Shown piece by piece: positions 50,770 through 57,706 of a DNA stretch of 64,000 nucleotides. Made by a program: the position numbers and the translations under genes. Below the pieces are notes generated by a model, which saw only the letters and a program-made list of their open reading frames with translations, did no database searches and was not told the DNA's origin. Numbering within the stretch: position 1 is the stretch's first letter; each line of letters starts with the position of its first letter. Origin of the DNA: Achromobacter aloeverae (GTDB lineage Bacteria > Pseudomonadota > Gammaproteobacteria > Burkholderiales > Burkholderiaceae_B); assembly GCF_004121055.1 (NCBI RefSeq), contig NZ_PYAL01000007.1, positions 62,001 to 126,000 on the forward strand, read 5' to 3'.

Positions 50770-51212
50770 TGAAGTCCTCCCCCCTCACCTCTCCCCTGGC
50801 GGCGCGCCTGCGCCCCCATGCCTCGCGCCTGGGCCAAAGCCTGCTCCTGGTCCTCGCCTTCGGCGCGGCGGAAGGCCTGACCGCCTTGCTGCACCTGCCC
50901 CTGGCGCCGGGCGTGGTGGGACTGCTGGCGGTGCTGGGGCTCTTGCTCACTGGCATCGTCAAGGTCGAATGGATCAAGGGCGGCGCCAACTGGATGCTCA
51001 ACGAGCTGGTGTTGTTCTTCATTCCCAGCGTGGTCGCGGTGGTCAAGTACTTCGACCTGTTCCGCCGCGTGGGCGTGCAACTGGTGTTGGCGATCGCGCT
51101 GGGAACGCTGCTGGTGATGGCGGCCACCGCGTTGGCCGTGCATGCGGGACGCCACCTGGAAGACAGGTTGGCGCGCCGCGGGCAACGCCAGGCCGACGCC
51201 AAGACGGCGTGA
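50769..51212 (+). CDS. lrgA: LrgA/CidA-family membrane protein
   Basis: 147 residues. Four membrane helices with the family wording LGQSLLLVLAFGAAEGLTALLHLPLAPGVVGLLAVLGLLLTG and WMLNELVLFFIPSVVAVVKYFDLFRRVG. LrgA/CidA proteins act with LrgB/CidB; the older view is a holin/anti-holin pair in murein turnover, the newer evidence in Bacillus is three-carbon (pyruvate) transport. The ATG has no Shine-Dalgarno and follows a CAA/GCA-repeat leader; a GTG at 50706 is in frame and would add 21 residues. Downstream is lrgB. Confidence 0.88.
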   Translation: MKSSPLTSPLAARLRPHASRLGQSLLLVLAFGAAEGLTALLHLPLAPGVVGLLAVLGLLLTGIVKVEWIKGGANWMLNELVLFFIPSVVAVVKYFDLFRRVGVQLVLAIALGTLLVMAATALAVHAGRHLEDRLARRGQRQADAKTA

Positions 51213-51251
51213 CCACGCCTGCCCCACTGACTGACTGATCCGCGGCCCCAC

Positions 51252-51307
51252 GCACCGACGCACCGACTGACCGACGCACCGATTGACCGATTGACCGATT
51301 GACCGCC
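51252..51307. repeat. 8-bp tandem repeat between lrgA and lrgB, seven units
   Basis: Seven consecutive 8-bp units of the consensus [TG][GC]ACCGA[CT] (for example GCACCGAC twice, TGACCGAT twice), ending 3 bases before the lrgB GTG. An 8-bp unit is not a multiple of three, and the array lies where the ribosome-binding site of lrgB should be. Confidence 0.9.
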
Positions 51308-51310
51308 GCA

Positions 51311-52024
51311 GTGAATACCCTCTTGCCTGTCTTGTGCCTTGCCTGGACGCTGCTGCTGTATGCCGTGGCCAAGCCCCTGTACCTGCGTTATCGCAAACCG
51401 TGGCTGTCGCCGGCCATCGTCGTGCCGGCGCTGACCATCCTGCTGATGCTGCTGGCCCACATTCCCTATGCCTCGTATTTCGAGGAAACGCACTGGCTCA
51501 CCTGGCTGATGGGACCCGCCACGGTGGCTTTCGCCGTTCCCATCTACGAATACCGCGGCGTTGCGCGCCGCCATGCCTTGTCGCTGGGACTGGGCGTGGC
51601 CGCCGGCATGGTGATGGCAATGGTGAGCAGCTGCCTGCTGGCGCGCCTGTTCGGGTTCGGCCCCGAAGTCACGCACAGCCTGATGGCGCGGTCCATCTCC
51701 ACCCCTTTCGCCGTCGCGCTGGCCGAGCGCACGGGCGGCTCGGCGGAACTGGTGTCGTTGTTCACGATCATCACGGGCCTGGTGGGCATGCTGGCCGGCG
51801 ACAGCCTGCTGGCCGTATTGCGGCTGCGCTCCACGCTGGCGCAAGGCGCGTCCTATGGCGCCGGCGCGCACGGCTTCGGCGCCGCCCGCGCCCGCGAACG
51901 CGATAGCGAGGAAGGCGTGGTCGCCAGCCTGACGCTGGTCATCGCCGGCATCGGCATGGTCGTGGCCGGGCCCGCGCTCAGTAGCCTGGTCAGCGGCCTG
52001 GTCAGCCGCCTGCCGGGCGCCTGA
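51311..52024 (+). CDS. lrgB: LrgB/CidB-family membrane protein
   Basis: About 237 residues from GTG 51311; TTG 51299, inside the 8-bp repeat, is also in frame. About seven helices with the family motifs YLRYRKPWLSPAIVVPALTILLM, WLMGPATVAFAVPIYE and MARSISTPFAVALAERTGGSAELVSLFTIITGLVGMLAGD. It partners LrgA in the inner membrane. It is separated from lrgA by a 98-base gap that consists largely of short repeats and contains no Shine-Dalgarno. Confidence 0.88.
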   Translation: MNTLLPVLCLAWTLLLYAVAKPLYLRYRKPWLSPAIVVPALTILLMLLAHIPYASYFEETHWLTWLMGPATVAFAVPIYEYRGVARRHALSLGLGVAAGMVMAMVSSCLLARLFGFGPEVTHSLMARSISTPFAVALAERTGGSAELVSLFTIITGLVGMLAGDSLLAVLRLRSTLAQGASYGAGAHGFGAARARERDSEEGVVASLTLVIAGIGMVVAGPALSSLVSGLVSRLPGA

Positions 52025-52250
52025 GCGCGCAGGCCGCCGCCGCGCCGACGTACGAACGCCCGCGTCCGGCCTGCTTCTGTCGTCACGACAACGCCAGCCG
52101 CGTCCATCGCCCGGACAGCAGCGTGGCGCCGCGGCGCCGCCGCCGGCCGGAATCAGTATGATCGGCCGTTTCGTCATTCCCTGATCCAAGGGGCGCGCCG
52201 CCGGGTTGGTCCGAGGTACGCCGCGTCCCGCGCCCGGAGCCCTGGCCGCC

Positions 52251-53231
52251 ATGAAAGCCATCGATATGAAGGACTTCGGCGAGGCCGACGTCCTGCAACT
52301 GCAAGATGTCGCCGACCCCGTCGTCCGCCCGCACGACCTGCTGGTCCGCAACCGCGCGGCCGGCGTCAACCGCGCCGATCTCAACCAGCGGCGCGGCGCC
52401 TACGGCCGCGCGGATTTCGGCGACTCGACGCTGATGGGCCTGGAGATCGCCGGCGAAGTCATCGCCGTCGGCGACCAGGTGCAAGGCTACCGGCCGGGGG
52501 ACCGCGTGATGGGCATCGTCGGCGGCGGCGGCTACGCCGAGATCGCGCGCATCGACTACCGCATGGCCATGCCCATTCCGTCCAGCCTCGACGATATCCA
52601 CGCCGGCGCCATCCCCGAAGTCTTCGTCACCGCCCACGAGGCCATGCTGCACCTGGGTCGGCTCGAAGCCCACGAGACCGTCCTGGTCCACGCGGGCGCC
52701 AGCGGCGTCGGCTCGGCCGCCATCCAGCTGGCGCGCGCGGTGGGCGCCACCGTGCACGCCACCGCGGACGGCGCCAAGGCCGCGCGCGTACGCGAGTTCG
52801 GCGCCGACCTGGTCATCGACTACAAGAACGAGGACTATGCCGAGGCCGTGAAGCGCGCCACCGGCGGACGCGGCGTGGACGTCATCGTGGATTTCGTCGG
52901 CGCGCCCTATCTGGAGCGCAATGTGCGCAGCCTGGCCGATGGCGGGCGACTGGTGCAAGTGGGATTGATGGGCGGCAAGTCCGCCACGCTGCCCATGGAC
53001 CGCCTGCTGTTCGGCCATTTGCAGATCATGGGCACGGTGATGAAGTCGCGGCCGCCGGAGGTCAAGCAGGCCATGGTCCGGCGGTTCCGGGAGCGCTGGC
53101 TGGACGCCTTCGCCCGTGGCGACATCAAGCCCGTGGTCGACAGCGTCTTCCCGCTGGCGCGGGCCGCCGACGCGCATCGCCGCATGGAAGCGAACCAGAA
53201 CATCGGCAAGATCATGCTCAACGCCGGTTGA
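52251..53231 (+). CDS. Zinc-free MDR-family quinone oxidoreductase (PIG3-like)
   Basis: 326 residues. N-terminal GroES-like domain (MKAIDMKDFGEADVLQLQDVADPVVRPHDLLVRNRAAGVNRADLNQRRGAYG), then the NADPH-binding Rossmann domain with VLVHAGASGVGSAAIQLARAVGA. No catalytic or structural zinc cysteines are visible, so it belongs to the quinone-oxidoreductase/TP53I3 subgroup that reduces quinones or enones with NADPH. The ATG at 52251 opens the family-typical MKAI start. It is a single gene. Confidence 0.9.
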   Translation: MKAIDMKDFGEADVLQLQDVADPVVRPHDLLVRNRAAGVNRADLNQRRGAYGRADFGDSTLMGLEIAGEVIAVGDQVQGYRPGDRVMGIVGGGGYAEIARIDYRMAMPIPSSLDDIHAGAIPEVFVTAHEAMLHLGRLEAHETVLVHAGASGVGSAAIQLARAVGATVHATADGAKAARVREFGADLVIDYKNEDYAEAVKRATGGRGVDVIVDFVGAPYLERNVRSLADGGRLVQVGLMGGKSATLPMDRLLFGHLQIMGTVMKSRPPEVKQAMVRRFRERWLDAFARGDIKPVVDSVFPLARAADAHRRMEANQNIGKIMLNAG

Positions 53232-53246
53232 CCACGACAAAGATCG

Positions 53247-54293
53247 TCATTCGGGCCGGATGTTCGCGTCCCGCGCGACCTTCTGCCACTTGACCATCTC
53301 CGACTGGATGAAGTCGGCGAAATACCGCGGCGACTGGGTCACGGGTTCGATGCCCATCTGCGCCAGGTTCTGCTTCACGTCGGGCGCCGACAAGGCCTTG
53401 TTGATTTCGGTATTGAGCTTCTCGATGATGGCGGGCGGCGTTCCCGCCGGCGCCAGCACGCCGCCCCAGGTACTCGTGTCATAGCCCGGCAGGCCGGCTT
53501 CCGCCATGGTGGGAACATCGGGATAGGACGCCGCGCGATGGGTGGTCGTGACGGCGAGAGGCCGCACCAGATGGCCGGAGACCGGCGCATGCAGCGCCGC
53601 CAGCGTATCGAACATGATGGACACGCGGCCGCTGGTCAGGTCCGGATGCGCCGCCGTACTGCCCTTGTAGGGCACGTGCACCATGTCGAGGCCAGCCATG
53701 CTCTTGAACAGTTCGCCGGAAAAATGGGGCGCGCCGCCCGGGCCGCTGGACGCGAACGTCAGTTCATGGGGATGCGCCTTGCCGTAGGCGATCAGCTCGC
53801 GCACGTTGTTCACCGGCAGGCTCGGCGTCACCACCAGCATCAGCGGCACCGAGTGCGTCATGGCCACCGGCGCGAAACTCTTCACGGTGTCATAGGGCAG
53901 CTTGAACATGGACGGGTTGATGGCGTGCGAACTGGCCGCCAGCACCAGGGTATAGCCATCAGGCGGCGCCTTCGCCACGTAATCCTCGCCTATCGTCCCG
54001 GTGGCGCCCGGCTTGTTGGTCACCACGATGGACTGGCCCATCGAGAGGCTCATTTTCTGTCCGATCAGACGCGCGACCATATCGATGGCGCCGCCCGGGG
54101 ACGCGGGGATGATGATGGTGATGGGGTGGTCGGGGTAGGTGCCGGCCGCGACTGCCGGGGCGCATGCCAACGAGGCCAGCCCGGCCAGCGAGGACATCCA
54201 GGCGGCGAGGCCCCGGAAGATGCGGCGGCGGGCGGGGGAAATGACGGCCGGGGCGGCCGGGGCGGGATGGATCGCGGGCATGGGATGTCTCAT
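53247..54293 (-). CDS. Bug-family tripartite tricarboxylate receptor (periplasmic binding protein)
   Basis: 348 residues. Signal peptide ending ACAPAVAA, then the Bug fold: YPDHPITIIIPASPGGAIDMVARLIGQKMS, NKPGATGTIGEDYVAKAPPDGYTLVLAASS, VHVPYKGSTAAHPDLTSGRV and PGYDTSTWGGVLAPAGTPPAII. Bug proteins are greatly expanded in Bordetella and relatives, bind carboxylates and similar small solutes, and many are orphans without TctA/TctB membrane partners, as here. Ligand unknown. Start ATG 54293 or ATG 54281. A near-palindrome TTGGTATACTAA lies 9 bases upstream of the first ATG. Confidence 0.93.
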   Translation of the reverse strand: MRHPMPAIHPAPAAPAVISPARRRIFRGLAAWMSSLAGLASLACAPAVAAGTYPDHPITIIIPASPGGAIDMVARLIGQKMSLSMGQSIVVTNKPGATGTIGEDYVAKAPPDGYTLVLAASSHAINPSMFKLPYDTVKSFAPVAMTHSVPLMLVVTPSLPVNNVRELIAYGKAHPHELTFASSGPGGAPHFSGELFKSMAGLDMVHVPYKGSTAAHPDLTSGRVSIMFDTLAALHAPVSGHLVRPLAVTTTHRAASYPDVPTMAEAGLPGYDTSTWGGVLAPAGTPPAIIEKLNTEINKALSAPDVKQNLAQMGIEPVTQSPRYFADFIQSEMVKWQKVARDANIRPE

Positions 54294-54301
54294 GGGTGTA
54301 G

Positions 54302-54313
54302 TTGGTATACTAA
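54302..54313. promoter_or_regulatory. Candidate operator TTGGTATACTAA in front of the Bug gene
   Basis: Near-perfect 12-base palindrome inside a short AT-rich island (54300-54330) that also contains two ACTAAAAT direct repeats. The form is that of GntR/FadR-type sites. No regulator gene is adjacent, so the protein that would bind is unknown. Confidence 0.4.
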
Positions 54314-54366
54314 AATACTAAAATATTAGTTCCGCGACCGCAAGCCGATCATCCACGGCAAGCCGA

Positions 54367-55068
54367 TCAGGTTTCCCGGCCGGCGCCGCCACCGGCATCC
54401 AGCCACCAATACCGCTCCTCGGCGCCGGCGGCGTCGGACGTATGCACGCCGACGGCCCGCAATTGGCTGGCATAGGCCTGCACGGCCAGCCGCTTGCGAT
54501 CCGGATCGCCGGGGGTGGCGCACTCGACCGGCGTCGCGCGGATGCGTCGGCGCCCCAACTGGCCCAGCACGCGCTGCAGGACGCCGGCCCGATACCGATA
54601 GAACATGTCTTCGTAACCCAGCCACAACAGTCGCGGCCGCCGTGCCATGACCAGCAGGGCGGCCTCGCGCACCCGCTCATGGTCGCAATGATGCAAGCCC
54701 AAGGGCATCGCCACCACGTCCGGCGCGTAGTCATCGATGATCATCGCCAAGGCCTTGGCCAGGCGCTCCCGGCCCGGCAAGGGCGCATACTGGCTGTCGA
54801 GAAATCCCAGGTAGCCCGTCTCGGCGCCCAGCAAGGCCATGGCGCGCGCATCCTCCAGCAGCCGGGCGCGCATCGCGGCCTGGCTATCGCTGAAGCCACA
54901 GTCGCGGTCCCATTTCGTCAACATCGTCCCATCGGCCGGCATGCCGCTATAGACGGTGGCCACGTATGCCCGCGTGGCCACCGTCAACAGCATGCCGCAG
55001 CCCAGCGCCGCGTCGTCGAGATGGGGCGAGATCACCAGCAATCGCCCGGCGTCGAATAGCGCACGCAT
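54367..55068 (-). CDS. PIG-L (LmbE-type) deacetylase, last gene of the four-gene operon
   Basis: 233 residues from ATG 55068, which has GAGG 8 bases upstream; ATG 55107 would overlap the glycosyltransferase gene. The zinc-binding motif ISPHLDDAALGCG is near the N-terminus and the second His is in LGLHHCDHERVREA. PIG-L enzymes remove the acetyl group from N-acetylglucosamine attached to a carrier (GlcNAc-PI, GlcNAc-Ins in mycothiol, BshB in bacillithiol). The neighbours (glycosyltransferase, NodS-like methyltransferase, acyl-CoA-dehydrogenase-like protein) imply a modified amino-sugar product. Normal family length; no signal peptide. Confidence 0.9.
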   Translation of the reverse strand: MRALFDAGRLLVISPHLDDAALGCGMLLTVATRAYVATVYSGMPADGTMLTKWDRDCGFSDSQAAMRARLLEDARAMALLGAETGYLGFLDSQYAPLPGRERLAKALAMIIDDYAPDVVAMPLGLHHCDHERVREAALLVMARRPRLLWLGYEDMFYRYRAGVLQRVLGQLGRRRIRATPVECATPGDPDRKRLAVQAYASQLRAVGVHTSDAAGAEERYWWLDAGGGAGRET

Positions 55069-55078
55069 GATAGCGGCC

Positions 55079-55756
55079 TCAGGCGACAGCGGCGGCGCGG
55101 TCGTCATTATCGGCCAGGCCGGTGACGAAATCGGCAAAGCCGCCGACGACGCGCCCTACCCTGCGCGCGCTGGTCACCACGCGCGGCAAGGCGGTCCACG
55201 CGACCGAAGCGCCATTGGCCAGCAAGGCCTCCACCAGCGCGACATCCTCGCCCAGGCTCAGGCCGCGGAAGCCGCCTGCAGCCTTGTAGGCCGACGCGCT
55301 GACGCCCAGGTTGGCGCCATGCACATGCCTGTGGCCATCCCGATATTGATAATGGGCCTGGTAGCGCGAGCGCACCGCGCTGGAATGCATCGACCAATCC
55401 TCCACCGTCACGCAGCCGCACACCGCATCGCACGCCAGGGAAAGCTGGTCGGCCAGCCAGCGTTCGTCGACCAGGGAATCGGCATCCGTGAACGCCAGCC
55501 AGCGCGCTCCCGCCGCCAGCAGGTGCGCGGCGCCATGGGCGCGCGCCATGCCTACGTTGCGGGCGTCCAGCCGCAAGCCGGTGACCGCCCTGGCCATGAC
55601 GATTTCCGCCGACCTGTCGTGGCAATCGTCCAGCACCACGACGATGCGCACCTCCTCGCCGTTCAGCAGGGGATGGCGAGCCGCCCGTCGAAGGGCGCCG
55701 AGGCAGGCGTCCAGGCAGGCTTCCTCGTTATGCGCGGGCACCACTACGCCTATCAT
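55079..55756 (-). CDS. Family 2 glycosyltransferase
   Basis: 225 residues. GT-A fold start IGVVVPAHNEEACLDACLGALRRA, the nucleotide-binding Asp in RIVVVLDDCHDRS, the metal-binding DxD in WLAFTDADSLVDERW and the acceptor region GANLGVSASAYKAAGGFRGLSLGEDVALVEALLA, with its E-D pair. No membrane helices, so it is a soluble cytoplasmic enzyme. Its ATG overlaps the methyltransferase stop by 4 bases. Sugar donor and acceptor are unknown. Confidence 0.92.
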   Translation of the reverse strand: MIGVVVPAHNEEACLDACLGALRRAARHPLLNGEEVRIVVVLDDCHDRSAEIVMARAVTGLRLDARNVGMARAHGAAHLLAAGARWLAFTDADSLVDERWLADQLSLACDAVCGCVTVEDWSMHSSAVRSRYQAHYQYRDGHRHVHGANLGVSASAYKAAGGFRGLSLGEDVALVEALLANGASVAWTALPRVVTSARRVGRVVGGFADFVTGLADNDDRAAAVA

Positions 55757-56370
55757 GCCAGCCCCTCCCGGCGCGCCAGCGACCGTGAGTCCCGGCTCCA
55801 CACCTGCAGCAGGAAATCCTGCTCCGCATGGTCGACCAGGGGAAAAAGGCCCGCCAGTCGCGCGATGGCGCCGTGCACCGCATGGGTATCCAGGCGGCGC
55901 TCCGCGAAATCATGCAACCAGTGGCAGGCCACGATGGTGCCGCCGGGCGCCAGGCAGTCCATGACGCGCGTCGCCAGGCAAGCCCACGATCGCGCATCGA
56001 AGTAGTAGCCCAGTTCGCTCAGCACGATGAGGTCGAAACGTTCCTCGGGAGCGACGGGCCACTCCTCGGGCAATACCGCCCGGCGCAAGACGACGTTGCG
56101 CATGCCGGCAGCGTCCAGCCGCAGTCGCGCCGCGTCCAGCGCGCGCTGGCTGAGGTCGCTGGCAAGCACGTGATCGGCACGCCCGGCCAGGTCCAGCGTA
56201 AGCACGCCGTTCGCGCAACCGGGTTCGAAGACGCGCCCCCACCGCTCGTTGGGCAAGCTGGCCAGCAGCAAGGCGCGCTTGCGCGCTTCGTACCAACGCG
56301 TGGACAGGCCCCAGGGATCGTCGCAGCCTGCATAGAGCCCTTGGAAGTACGCCGTCTCTACAGCTGCCAT
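55753..56370 (-). CDS. NodS-like SAM-dependent methyltransferase
   Basis: 205 residues. SAM-binding motif I is in FEPGCANGVLTLDLAGRADHVLASDLS, and the start YFQGLYAGCDDPWGLSTRWYEARKRALLLASLP is the signature of the NodS family. NodS itself N-methylates the de-acetylated glucosamine end of rhizobial Nod factors. The gene starts inside the end of the acyl-CoA-dehydrogenase-like gene (13-base overlap, GGAGG just before) and overlaps the glycosyltransferase by 4 bases. In this operon N-methylation of a freed amino group is a plausible role. Confidence 0.9.
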   Translation of the reverse strand: MAAVETAYFQGLYAGCDDPWGLSTRWYEARKRALLLASLPNERWGRVFEPGCANGVLTLDLAGRADHVLASDLSQRALDAARLRLDAAGMRNVVLRRAVLPEEWPVAPEERFDLIVLSELGYYFDARSWACLATRVMDCLAPGGTIVACHWLHDFAERRLDTHAVHGAIARLAGLFPLVDHAEQDFLLQVWSRDSRSLARREGLA

Positions 56371-57377
56371 GTGTCCTCCAGCAAAGCGCCTCGCGCCACG
56401 TCGTGGCCCAGTTGCGCCAGGTCGCGCTCGGCGTGGCTCTGGCGCAGGAAGATGGGAAGATCCGCATAGCGGCGCGCCAGCGCGGCATCGCGACAAAAGG
56501 GCGCGGGACCCAGCGCCTTGCCGGCCGCCTCCAGCACACCCGATGCGGCCGCCTCGGCGGCCGCGCGTACCCGCAGCGCCCATGTCCGCGCATCGCCGCG
56601 CGGGTCCTGGTCGATGGCCCCGGCCGTTTCGCGCAGCAGCGCCGCCACCTGGCGCAAGGACATATCGACCCTGCCCAGGTGGGCAAGCGCATGGGGCTCG
56701 GGGCGGCGCGCCTGCGCGGCGGCGAGCGCCCGCGCCAGCGGCAGGGCGGCGCCATACCAACATGCGGCGATGCCTGCGCCGCCGTGCCAGAAGCCCGGAC
56801 GCGAGACATAGGCGCCAGCCTGGCCGACCGGCCACGCCGGCGTCCTGTCGAAGCACACGTCGACGCTGCCGGTGCCGCCCATCCCCACCGCCCGCCACCC
56901 CTCGTCGGTGACGCGTACGCCGGGCGCCCCCATATGCACCGCCGCCAAGGCCGCGTCTCCCGCCTCGTCGAAATAGGTCACCAGCGCATGGGTGACCCAG
57001 GCCGCGCCGGAGCACCAGGCCTTGCGGCCGGTCAGCGTCACGCCCTCCTTGCTCGCGGCGCCCTCCACGCGGGCGTCCGGCGGCTGGGCCGCCCAGACGG
57101 CCCACACCGGCGCGCCGTCGACCTGGGCGCGCGCCATGCGGTCGTGCCGGCCCGCCGGGTCCAGTTCGGCCAGGATGGCCACGGCATCGGCATGCCCTTC
57201 ATAGAGCTTGACCGCGGTCACGTCCATGGCGGCCACATCGGCCAGGACGCGCCATCGGTCCAGGCTGCGGCCGGCCCCCGGCAGGGGCAGGTCTCCAATG
57301 TGGCGTATCAATGCGCGCAGGCTCGCGGCCGGATCTTCGGCCGACCAGGGGAAAGAGGCCAACGAGGCAGATGGCAT
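56358..57377 (-). CDS. Acyl-CoA-dehydrogenase-like flavoprotein, first gene of the four-gene operon
   Basis: 339 residues, shorter than ordinary acyl-CoA dehydrogenases (about 380). The middle beta-domain is well kept (EGVTLTGRKAWCSGAAWVTHALVTYFD, RAVGMGGTGSVDVCFD), and the C-terminal helical domain follows (RVDMSLRQVAALLRETAGAID, RQSHAERDLAQLGHDV). The N-terminal helical domain is short. I could not place the usual catalytic Glu with confidence. Such proteins may oxidise an acyl chain, hydroxylate an amine, or act in N-oxidation. GAGGA precedes ATG 57377. Translational overlap with the methyltransferase ties it to the cluster. Confidence 0.8.
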   Translation of the reverse strand: MPSASLASFPWSAEDPAASLRALIRHIGDLPLPGAGRSLDRWRVLADVAAMDVTAVKLYEGHADAVAILAELDPAGRHDRMARAQVDGAPVWAVWAAQPPDARVEGAASKEGVTLTGRKAWCSGAAWVTHALVTYFDEAGDAALAAVHMGAPGVRVTDEGWRAVGMGGTGSVDVCFDRTPAWPVGQAGAYVSRPGFWHGGAGIAACWYGAALPLARALAAAQARRPEPHALAHLGRVDMSLRQVAALLRETAGAIDQDPRGDARTWALRVRAAAEAAASGVLEAAGKALGPAPFCRDAALARRYADLPIFLRQSHAERDLAQLGHDVARGALLEDTWQL

Positions 57378-57706
57378 GCGGGAAATCCTCTGTTTTCCTT
57401 GTTTTTGGCTCGGCCCTGGCAATCACCATGCCCGCTTCCGGCCGGTTGATATGGGGCGTTACTAATAGATCACATCAGTAACCTGTCGCGCGGATGCAAG
57501 CGGAGCGCGGCTCTCCGGGCATCCAGCGCCCTGTCCGCGGTCCCGCCGGGAGGGTCGCCCTGTCACGGTAGATACATATTGGGGACGGCGTTGGCATAAT
57601 CCGACCGCGGCACCGCGCCGCGCGCGTCCTGCCGGCTGACGTCGGGACCGCCAATGAAAAATGGGCAGCTGTGGCGCCGCCGCGGTCGTCACCTGAGAGA
57701 AGAATC
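57378..57706. other. 329-base divergent gap before the four-gene operon
   Basis: Between the acyl-CoA-dehydrogenase-like and DUF2339 genes. It contains a dyad GTTACT (57458-57463) and AGTAAC (57477-57482) with a 13-base spacer in a small AT island, which could be an operator for the four-gene operon, and an AT-rich patch near 57570-57600 upstream of the DUF2339 gene. No gene is seen. Confidence 0.5.
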
